Below are positions 1-5,597 of a DNA stretch of 6,470 nt, piece after piece. Source of the DNA: Gammaproteobacteria bacterium (GTDB taxonomy: Bacteria; Pseudomonadota; Gammaproteobacteria; Pseudomonadales; Azotimanducaceae_A); NCBI GenBank assembly GCA_002714125.1, contig PAWP01000063.1:20384-26853 (forward strand), given 5' to 3'. The translations under genes and the position numbers were made by a program. Within the stretch, counting starts at the first letter, position 1, and each line of letters begins with the position of its first letter. The notes beneath the pieces were generated by a model. It had not been told where the DNA came from, made no database searches, and was given only the letters and a program-made list of their open reading frames with translations.

Positions 1-16
1 TTCACTTTCAACTTGC

Positions 17-41
17 GTGCCGCGGCACCAGCTGTTTTTTT
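17..41 (+). terminator. Possible weak terminator of an upstream gene
   Basis: The 12-bp perfect palindrome GTGCCGCGGCAC (17-28) is followed six bases later by a run of seven T (35-41). This resembles an intrinsic terminator for a gene entering from the left, but the hairpin could form only about 4 bp with a 4-base loop, and the T-run is not directly at the stem. No coding frame reaching it from the left edge can be judged in so short a stretch. Confidence 0.2.
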
Positions 42-48
42 CAACAGA

Positions 49-72
49 CTCGAACAACGCGTCGTTGTCGAG
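49..72. repeat. Imperfect palindrome upstream of lipoprotein gene
   Basis: CTCG-A-ACAACG (49-59) and CGTTGT-CGAG (63-72) are reverse complements apart from one unpaired A at 53, with a 3-base CGT centre. It could be a 10-bp hairpin or a dyad operator. It lies 36 bp before the first possible start of the lipoprotein gene, next to a smaller dyad CTGTT/AACAG (32-36 and 43-47). No T-run follows, so an operator or leader structure is more likely than a terminator. Confidence 0.4.
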
Positions 73-107
73 AATCTTCACAAACGCATCCGTACGTCGA
101 ACTCAAC

Positions 108-1025
108 ATGTCTTCGAGACAGGCAATCATGATTAATAGTATGTCCAACCGACCCAAACCACGCCTCGCTTGGAGCACCGCGACGACCCTCAGCACCGCA
201 ATCTGGCTTGTAACCTCGCAGCTCGCTGGCTGCGGCCTTGAAGCAGAGCACAACGGCGACGGCAGCGAAGAGGTAGCCCGGAACCAACACGCCATACACG
301 GCGCGGGTGGCGAAGGAGAGGGTGGTGAAGGGGCTTCTGCTGGACAAGGCGGAGAGGGTGAAGGCGCCACCATCCAGGTTGCCGAGTTTGCAGCTGACGA
401 CATTGCCTACCTCACCCAGCTCGGGCTGATCCGCGGCCACCTTGCGGTTGGCTATGCGCTCTACCAGCAAGGTCTGCCCGATCTTGCCGAAACCCACATG
501 CAACATCCGCACGAGGAGATCTACCTAGGAGTCGAGCCTGCATTCGCGGCGCGCGGCTGCGAAGGTTTTGCCGAAGAGCTCAGGCAACTTACCGGTGCGG
601 TGATATCACGGGTGCCGATGCCACAAGTCGATGCAGCCTACGCTCGCCTTGCGACGGCGATCAAAGCCTGCGAGAGGTCAGCAGCATCGGATGATCCAGG
701 CGTCATCACCGGCGTTATAGAAAACCTACTTCATACCGCCGGCGTCGAATATCAGATTGGCGTTATAGACGGAAGGATCAACAACCTGCATGAATATCAG
801 GATGCGTGGGGCTTTACGCAGATCGCCGTCAGCCTCACCCGCTCCACCGCATTCGAGAACGATCCAAGAGCGCGGGCAGTCGCTGCTCAACTAGAGAATC
901 TCATCGCTCGCCTGCAGTCAATGTGGCCTTCACTTAACCCGCCTGGGCCGGTTGAGGGCGAAGCAGCACAATTGTTTGGCGCAGCCGGCCGTACGGAGAT
1001 TATTGGTCTGGCCTTGGTCCAATAG
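108..1025 (+). CDS. Putative periplasmic lipoprotein, Gly/Glu linker, His-rich domain
   Basis: Role unproven; I infer a membrane-anchored periplasmic metal-binding protein. Numbering from the ATG at 108, a basic n-region (RPKPR, 15-19) and a hydrophobic stretch lead to the lipobox LAGC, with lipidated Cys42. Asp is not at +2, so export to the outer membrane is possible. A flexible Gly/Glu linker (about 65-86, repeated GEG and GGE units) follows, then a helical-looking domain with His111, His130, His133, His135 and Glu136/137 in the motif THMQHPHEEIY. A second conserved-looking block near 214-236 contains VEYQIGVIDG and NNLHEYQDAWGF. Cys151 and Cys188 could form a disulfide. I remember uncharacterised proteobacterial lipoproteins with this layout, and the second block recalls the N-terminal region of some FTR1-type iron permeases; neither point was checked. 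The start is uncertain: ATGs at 108, 129 (AGG five bases upstream) and 141 all keep the signal peptide; 108 gives the longest frame and 141 the most typical signal peptide. It has no operon partner in view. Confidence 0.75.
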   Translation: MSSRQAIMINSMSNRPKPRLAWSTATTLSTAIWLVTSQLAGCGLEAEHNGDGSEEVARNQHAIHGAGGEGEGGEGASAGQGGEGEGATIQVAEFAADDIAYLTQLGLIRGHLAVGYALYQQGLPDLAETHMQHPHEEIYLGVEPAFAARGCEGFAEELRQLTGAVISRVPMPQVDAAYARLATAIKACERSAASDDPGVITGVIENLLHTAGVEYQIGVIDGRINNLHEYQDAWGFTQIAVSLTRSTAFENDPRARAVAAQLENLIARLQSMWPSLNPPGPVEGEAAQLFGAAGRTEIIGLALVQ

Positions 1026-1056
1026 CCATCAACCGTATGGCGTGCTTCGGACACCG

Positions 1057-1090
1057 CCGGACAAAGCCATCGTAGACATGACGGTCCGGC
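1057..1090. repeat. 7-bp inverted repeat after lipoprotein gene
   Basis: CCGGAC (1057-1062) and GTCCGG (1084-1089) pair, extended to 7 bp by G1056 and C1090, around a 21-base centre. It begins about 30 bp after the lipoprotein stop codon. No T-run follows, so it is a poor intrinsic terminator. It may be a transcript-end hairpin or simply chance in GC-rich DNA. Confidence 0.2.
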
Positions 1091-1100
1091 CATCTCAGCG

Positions 1101-1147
1101 GTCGCCGATAAACTAGAGACCGGCTGCGCAGCGTCGCGCATAAACTA
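1101..1147. promoter_or_regulatory. Direct repeat pair, possible operator before GGT-like gene
   Basis: GTCGCCGATAAACTA (1101-1115) and GTCGCGCATAAACTA (1133-1147) agree at 13 of 15 positions. Their starts are 32 bp apart, about three helical turns, so both copies would face the same side of the DNA. The second copy ends 70 bp before the GGT-like start codon. A 10-bp palindrome GCTGCGCAGC (1123-1132) lies between them. The ATAAAC core resembles a -10 element, but I see no good -35 at the right distance. A binding site for a regulator of the GGT-like gene is inference. Confidence 0.4.
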
Positions 1148-1206
1148 CGGGGATCGCAGGACGCCGAATCGTGTCATCGTCGCAAGTGCCTATGTCCCAA
1201 ATACGC

Positions 1207-1210
1207 AGGA
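1207..1210 (+). promoter_or_regulatory. Ribosome binding site of GGT-like gene
   Basis: AGGA lies 7 bases before the ATG at 1218. It supports that start codon, which also fits the conserved family N-terminus (GMVVTNHPLGSAAG at residues 15-28). Confidence 0.7.
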
Positions 1211-1217
1211 AAATTCA

Positions 1218-2858
1218 ATGTCTACCAGTACCGAGAAAACACCCGCCACCGGCTCTCGCGGTATGGTGGTCACCAATCATCCCCTGGGATCGGCCGCCGG
1301 CACAGAGATGATTGCAGCGGGCGGCAACGCATTCGATGCAGGCATCGCCGCGCTCTTTGCCCTAACCGTTGTAGAACCCATGATGGTAGGTATCTTCGGT
1401 GCAGGTATGAGCAACGCACGGCTGGCGAACGGCACCTTCGACTTTGTCAACAACTATGCCGTTGCACCCGCGGCTGCCACGCCCGATATGTACCGCACGA
1501 TGTCTGATACCTGGCCAGGTTACCAGGAGGTAGTCGACCAGGAGAATGATGTAGGCCCGCTCGCCGTGGGCGTACCTGGGTCACTTGCAGGCTGGTGTGA
1601 ATTGCTGGAGCGCCACGGCACGCTCTCTCTTGAAGACGTACTGCAACCGGCCATTCGCTATGCGGAACGCGGCTTCGTTACCACACCTTATCTCTCTGGA
1701 TGCATAACGCTCACCGCAGAAGCGATGGCCCGATTCCCCGAGACTGCCCGAACCTTCATGCCTGGAGGTACGCCACTCGCCGCCGGTGACAGGTGCGTGC
1801 AGGGAGAATATGCGGACACGCTGCGACTGATTGCCGCGAGTGGGCCCAATGTGCTCTATCACGGCGAACTTGGCCGCGCAGCGTCAGACTACCTGCAATC
1901 GATTGGCGGCATCATCACAACATGCGACCTCGCGAGTTATGCGACCAACTGGTGTGATGTCGTACGCGGCACCTATCGCGGTGCGGAAATCATTGGCCCG
2001 CCTCCGCCCTCCGCCGGAGGAATACAGGTCATCGAAATGCTGAACATTCTCTCGGCATGGGACCTCAAACGTTCCGGCTCCGGTACGGCGGAGACGATTC
2101 ATCTGCTGGCGGAAACGCTAAAAGTTGGCTTTGAAGATCGCAAAGAGTTCACGGGTGACCCCGCGTTTGTGGACGTGCCGATCGAGATGCTGACGAGCAT
2201 GGCCTACGCCGGCCAGCGCCGGGCACTAATAGATCCGAACCGTGCCCGTACCACCAACGCGACGCCAATCTCCGAGTCGAACAACACAACCCACCTCACC
2301 ACAGCAGACAACGAAGGCAACGTCTTTGCCGGCACTCACACCCTACACGCACTGTTCGGATCCAAGGTCACCGTGCCCGGTACCGGGATGATCCTCAACA
2401 ACACCATGAACATCTTTGATCCACACCCGGGCCTTGCGAACTCGATCGCGCCCGGCAAGCGCATGACAAGCTCAATGTCGCCGATTATTGTGCAGCGCGA
2501 TGGCGCGCCATGGTTTGCACTAGGCTTGCCGGGCGCAACAAAAATCTTTCCCTCGGCTATGCAAGCCATCATCAATATGATCGACCACGACATGACCCCA
2601 CAGCAGGCAGTGGACGCACCGCGGGTCTGGACCCAGGGCCAGGAACTCGAACTGGAAGCCGGGTTTGAACCGGAAGTAGTCGCGGCCCTTGCAGCACTTG
2701 GCCACGAAACTAAAGCGGTGCGCGCTGTCGGGGGCGGAATGAACATGATCACGTTCGATGGAGGCACCCTCACCGGCGCCGCCTGTTGGCGGGCCGACGG
2801 AATGGCCATGGGCATCGGCGGTGGAACCGCTTCCGCTGGCAGCCGTTTCGACATCTGA
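1218..2858 (+). CDS. Gamma-glutamyltransferase family Ntn hydrolase
   Basis: A 546-residue enzyme of the GGT family, made as a precursor that cuts itself before the catalytic threonine. The family transfers or hydrolyses gamma-glutamyl or related amide groups. The N-terminal motif covers residues 15-45, and EPMMVGIFGAG (53-63) leads to Arg68, matching E. coli Arg114. The predicted cleavage is Asn356/Thr357 in NNTTHLTTADNEGN, giving a large chain of about 356 and a small chain of 190 residues. Thr375 matches the second catalytic Thr409, and Ser418-Ser419 match Ser462-463. E. coli Asn411, Gln430 and Asp433, which hold the substrate, appear as His377, Thr396 and Ile399, and the oxyanion Gly pair is Gly439-Ala440. 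The loop before APGKR is short, so the lid of E. coli GGT is missing. There is no signal peptide, so it is probably cytoplasmic, unlike classical periplasmic GGT. The family is certain. The substrate is not: glutathione seems unlikely, and another amide is my inference. It is transcribed alone, converging on the CoA-transferase remnant. Confidence 0.9.
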   Translation: MSTSTEKTPATGSRGMVVTNHPLGSAAGTEMIAAGGNAFDAGIAALFALTVVEPMMVGIFGAGMSNARLANGTFDFVNNYAVAPAAATPDMYRTMSDTWPGYQEVVDQENDVGPLAVGVPGSLAGWCELLERHGTLSLEDVLQPAIRYAERGFVTTPYLSGCITLTAEAMARFPETARTFMPGGTPLAAGDRCVQGEYADTLRLIAASGPNVLYHGELGRAASDYLQSIGGIITTCDLASYATNWCDVVRGTYRGAEIIGPPPPSAGGIQVIEMLNILSAWDLKRSGSGTAETIHLLAETLKVGFEDRKEFTGDPAFVDVPIEMLTSMAYAGQRRALIDPNRARTTNATPISESNNTTHLTTADNEGNVFAGTHTLHALFGSKVTVPGTGMILNNTMNIFDPHPGLANSIAPGKRMTSSMSPIIVQRDGAPWFALGLPGATKIFPSAMQAIINMIDHDMTPQQAVDAPRVWTQGQELELEAGFEPEVVAALAALGHETKAVRAVGGGMNMITFDGGTLTGAACWRADGMAMGIGGGTASAGSRFDI

Positions 2859-2873
2859 GCGCCTACGCAGACA

Positions 2874-3244
2874 ACCTACAGGGGTGCACAGTCCTCAGCG
2901 AATGTGGTTATACCAGCAGACCGCGACCCCCAAAGCGGCAATCGAGCATCCGCCATAGAGGTGTCAGAGGAACTGGGGTCGTGAATCACGATATCCGCAC
3001 CGTCAATCAGGCTCGCAAGGGCAGCATCTTCAGCAAACACATTGCGCTTGTGTAGGTTCAACGCCTGGAAATAACCCGTTGCGTTCAGATCCCGAGTCTT
3101 TTCCGAGAAAGGGCCACGGCGCGGCAGAGCGTCACCGTCCACGGGCTCAACCTTGACCACGTCCGCGCAGTGGTCGGCCAGCAGGCGCGCCGCTCACGCG
3201 GTTGCCACGCCAGTGCCAAGTTCAACAAACCGAATGTTGCTCAC
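2874..3244 (-). pseudogene. Decayed CaiB/BaiF (family III) CoA-transferase, N-terminal remnant
   Basis: Read from the GTG at 3244, the frame begins VSNIRFVELGTGVATA, meets TGA (3196-3194) at codon 17, then continues in the same frame as AARLLADHCADVVKVEP, GDALPRRGPF, LNATGYFQALNLHKR and GADIVIHD before TAG at 2876-2874. These are the standard N-terminal blocks of family III CoA-transferases, which move CoA between carboxylic acids. The family is about 400 residues; here only about 123 codons remain and the catalytic aspartate region is gone. The TGA stands where the family usually has an aromatic or glycine, so a TGG-to-TGA change is plausible. The end, AGITTFAEDCAPL, loosely recalls the next family block (SITPFGxxGP). 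It starts 4 bp after the LLM oxidoreductase stop and was probably its operon partner. A shorter product from a GTG at 3160 would lack the Rossmann start and is unlikely to work. Confidence 0.75.
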
Positions 3245-3248
3245 GCCC

Positions 3249-4286
3249 TCAACCGCGCCGGTTCAGACCGGCAAGCTCGGCCATGAACGTCATGGCATCT
3301 TCCTGGCTTGTGCCTACTGTGAGTCCGGTAAAGCCAGCATCAACCCAGTCCCGGTAGCGTTTGCGAATGCGGTCTTTGGGACCAATCAACGCCGCCTCAT
3401 CGATGAACTCGTCCGGCACCGCGGCGGCCGCCTCGTCTTTGCGTTTTGCCAGATAAAGCTCCTGGATACGATCTGCAGCATCTCCAAAGCCACGCTCAAT
3501 CATCATATTCTTGTGGAAGTTGAGGGACTGATGGCCCATGCCTCCCACATAAAGCGCCGTGTTTGGCTTGGCCGCGTCGATAGAGGCCTGTACGTCATCG
3601 GTAATGTTCACCTGAACACCTGACTGTATCTCAATGTCGTTAAGGGTCTTCCCAGCCTTCTTGGCACCCTCCTCTAACCAGGGTTTGGCCTTCTCGATGT
3701 ATTCAGGGGTCATGCGCAACGGTAACCATCCATCCGCGATCTCCCCGGTGAGGCGAACCATCGTTTCGGTTCCTGTCCCCAGCCACACTGGGATATTCGA
3801 GTTCATGTGCAGGATCGACTTGAGGGGTTTCCCGATACCAAGGGAACCTTCACCGGCATACGGCAGGGAAATCTCCCTGCCTTCATGCCTAACAGTCTCC
3901 CGCGCAAGCGTCTTGCGGACAATAGAGACGTAGTCTTTGGTGCGGTAATAGGGTTTGCCCCAGGGTTGTCCGAACCATCCCTCAACAATCTGCGGGCCGG
4001 ACATACCGATCCCAATGATGATCCGATCACCGCCCGCCAAAGCATCGATCGTCGCCGCCTGCATCGCACACATGACCGGTGGGCGCCCGGCCAGTTGCTG
4101 GATGGCCGTCCCAAGGCGGATGTGCTTCGTATGCGCGGCAATGTAGGCAAGCGGCGACCAGGCATCCGACCCGTAGACCTCGGCGGACCAGACCGAGTCG
4201 TAGCCGAGCCGTTCGGCCCGTTGAATTCGCTCGATGGGGATCTCAATGTGCTGGCCACTATAGCCAATGCCAATGCCTAATTTCAT
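3249..4286 (-). CDS. LLM class flavin/F420-dependent oxidoreductase, Rv3520c-like
   Basis: A 345-residue TIM-barrel enzyme of the luciferase-like monooxygenase superfamily, cytoplasmic, using F420 or FMN to oxidise or reduce an unidentified substrate. Visible blocks are the first strand MKLGIGIGYSG (1-11), AERLGYDSVWSAEVYGSDAW (24-43), HIRLGTAIQQL (55-65), the loop around ALAGGDRIIIGIGMSGPQIV (82-101), IPVWLGTG (165-172) and GEIADGWLPL (181-190). Near the C-terminus NFHKNMMIERGFG and KRKDEAAAAVPDEFID closely resemble what I recall of the mycobacterial Rv3520c group, described as F420-dependent. The length fits that group. The frame is open 25 codons upstream to 4361, but ATG 4286 is preferred: GGAG sits 7 bases before it (4297-4294), and it starts exactly at the first barrel strand. 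It is divergent from the SDR gene and followed after 4 bp by the CoA-transferase remnant. Cofactor identity is not proven by sequence alone. Confidence 0.88.
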   Translation of the reverse strand: MKLGIGIGYSGQHIEIPIERIQRAERLGYDSVWSAEVYGSDAWSPLAYIAAHTKHIRLGTAIQQLAGRPPVMCAMQAATIDALAGGDRIIIGIGMSGPQIVEGWFGQPWGKPYYRTKDYVSIVRKTLARETVRHEGREISLPYAGEGSLGIGKPLKSILHMNSNIPVWLGTGTETMVRLTGEIADGWLPLRMTPEYIEKAKPWLEEGAKKAGKTLNDIEIQSGVQVNITDDVQASIDAAKPNTALYVGGMGHQSLNFHKNMMIERGFGDAADRIQELYLAKRKDEAAAAVPDEFIDEAALIGPKDRIRKRYRDWVDAGFTGLTVGTSQEDAMTFMAELAGLNRRG

Positions 4287-4447
4287 GGGCTTACTCCGGG
4301 ACACTTGCGATGACAAAAACTGAAGACTGCATCGGCGAGGCCGTGCCCGCAAACCACCCAACCGCGCCGTCGTACCGCTGGGCAGTGCTTGTCAGCCTAG
4401 CCCAAACCGGCGAGCATCTGCGTGGTGCGGATACTAAGGGGAAAGTC
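4287..4447. promoter_or_regulatory. Divergent intergenic region between LLM and SDR genes
   Basis: These 161 bp separate two genes transcribed in opposite directions, so promoters for both must lie here or slightly beyond. The plus-strand frame of the SDR is open throughout, but the encoded residues do not look like a conserved domain. The best plus-strand box pair is TTGTCA (4389-4394), 17 bp, then GAGCAT (4412-4417); the second box is poor. I see no clear operator dyad. Confidence 0.35.
4436..4441 (+). promoter_or_regulatory. Ribosome binding site fixing the SDR start
   Basis: AAGGGG lies 6 bases before ATG 4448. It favours this start over upstream in-frame codons reaching back to 4079, which would overlap the divergent LLM gene. 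Confidence 0.65.
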
Positions 4448-5335
4448 ATGCAGGACTTTGAAGGCAAAACCGCTGTCATCACGGGGGGCGCCAGCGGAAT
4501 CGGCCTAGCGCTCGCAGAGAAGTGTGCGGAGCTTCGTATGAACGTTGTCATCGCAGACATTCAGGAAGACGCGCGCAACGCGGCAGTCGAGTCGCTCGAA
4601 CAACGCCAGGCCAATGCCATAGGCGTTGAGGTCAACACGATGGTAAAGGAGTCGATTGATAATCTGCTGGACGAGGCCACAAGTGCCTTTGGCAATGTGC
4701 ACCTGTTGTTCAACAACGCGGGTGTGGCAAGCATGCGGCAGGCGCCCGTGCCTGTTTGGGAAACGCCGGCAAGCGACTGGCAGTGGGTCATGGGGGTCAA
4801 CTTCGACGGTGTGCTGTACGGGCTACAGACGTTTGTCCCGCATATGCTCGAACACGGCGAGCCTGGTCATGTCGTCAATACGGCATCCCTCGCCGCCCTG
4901 ATGCCGGTGGGCGGTACATATGGTGTAAGCAAACAGGCCGTCCTCGGGCTCACCGAGTCATTGCAGCGGGACCTACAGGCAAGTGGAGCCAGGATTGGTT
5001 CATCCGTGCTGTGCCCTGGCTTTGTGAACACCAACATTTACGACGCTGAACGCAACCGCCCCGAAGACCTGACAGCCGGCAACTCGATGAGCGATGAGAT
5101 GTTTCAGCAAATGGAGACGTTCCAGAAGACAACCCTGGCCGCGGGCAAACAGCCGTCCGAGATCGCGGAGATCGTCTTCGACTCCATCCGTGAGGACCGA
5201 TTCTATATTCTGCCCCACCCTGCCTGGGACGACCTGCTCGTGGCCCGGATGCAACAGGTGATCGACCGAGGCCCCGTTGCGACACTGGACCCGGCGGCCA
5301 TGCAGCAGAAACGCGAGTCAGGGGAAACCCTGTAA
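4448..5335 (+). CDS. Classical short-chain dehydrogenase/reductase (SDR)
   Basis: A 295-residue cytoplasmic NAD(P)-dependent oxidoreductase acting on an alcohol or carbonyl group. The Rossmann glycine motif TGGASGIG is at 12-19. Asp37, at the end of the second strand (VVIADIQ), points to NAD rather than NADP. NNAG is at 89-92, and the catalytic set is Asn118, Ser147 (NTASLAAL), Tyr158 and Lys162 (YGVSK). PGFVNTNIY follows as the usual post-catalytic PG motif. The C-terminal part ends in a FYILPHPAWDDLL block seen in many catabolic SDRs. Two small oddities: the usual acidic residue after strand 3 is Asn63 (GVEVN), and Ser-Tyr spacing is 11, slightly shorter than the common 12-14. The start at 4448 is chosen from the ribosome binding site and from the family, whose first strand begins within ten residues. 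It is divergent from the LLM oxidoreductase, so a shared pathway is likely but unproven. The substrate cannot be told. Confidence 0.9.
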   Translation: MQDFEGKTAVITGGASGIGLALAEKCAELRMNVVIADIQEDARNAAVESLEQRQANAIGVEVNTMVKESIDNLLDEATSAFGNVHLLFNNAGVASMRQAPVPVWETPASDWQWVMGVNFDGVLYGLQTFVPHMLEHGEPGHVVNTASLAALMPVGGTYGVSKQAVLGLTESLQRDLQASGARIGSSVLCPGFVNTNIYDAERNRPEDLTAGNSMSDEMFQQMETFQKTTLAAGKQPSEIAEIVFDSIREDRFYILPHPAWDDLLVARMQQVIDRGPVATLDPAAMQQKRESGETL

Positions 5336-5597
5336 AGCTGGTGAGTCAGCGTGCCTGAACCGATCTGGGCACGTCGCCGACACCTTCTCGGTCGCGGTCC
5401 TCGCGCCTAAACACGAAAACGCGGGCACAGGCGCTCGGCGTTCCGGCACATTCCTCACCTGTTACGCGGTTGTTTCCTCGCCGCCCCCGATATCAGCGCC
5501 CCAGCCAAATCAGGCCGGCCATGTTCACGGCCGCTTTGCCACTGCGCCAGCAATTCAGGGACGTTCACACTTTCTGCGCCTACGAATACCCAGCCGT
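5336..5597. other. Intergenic stretch between convergent SDR and FGE genes
   Basis: These 262 bp hold no gene I can support. A small dyad CGGCC/GGCCG (5516-5520 and 5529-5533, 8-base loop) and a wider GCGCCT/AGGCGC pair (5403-5408 and 5429-5434) could form weak transcript-end hairpins, but neither has a following T-run. On the minus strand a frame without a clear start, ending at the stop 5457-5455, reads GWVFVGAESVNVPELLAQWQ and then about 26 more residues; I do not recognise it. Confidence 0.4.

Noticed and set aside
2336..2854. 172-residue minus-strand frame inside the GGT-like gene
   Set aside because: It is antisense to the conserved small-chain coding region, and its composition is Pro/Ala/Ser-rich without motifs.
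3194..3196. In-frame TGA read as selenocysteine
   Set aside because: The position is not catalytic in CoA-transferases, no SECIS-like hairpin was apparent to me, and the gene is also truncated, so decay is the simpler explanation.
3803..4280. Long overlapping open frames on both strands inside the LLM gene
   Set aside because: They are shadows of a GC-rich real gene, with no recognisable domain and no ribosome binding site.
4287..4361. 25-residue N-terminal extension of the LLM oxidoreductase
   Set aside because: The barrel begins at MKLGIGIGYSG, and GGAG precedes the ATG at 4286. The extra residues are Arg-rich and unlike the family.
4389..4417. TTGTCA-17 bp-GAGCAT as an SDR promoter
   Set aside because: The first box is good, but the second matches only 3 of 6 consensus bases, so it is not strong enough to call.
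4079..4447. N-terminal extension of the SDR by 123 codons
   Set aside because: Most of it overlaps the LLM gene on the other strand and shows no domain. The ribosome binding site and SDR alignment place the start at 4448.
5516..5533. CGGCC/GGCCG hairpin as a terminator between SDR and FGE
   Set aside because: The stem is only 5 bp with no U-run, and short GC dyads are expected by chance here.
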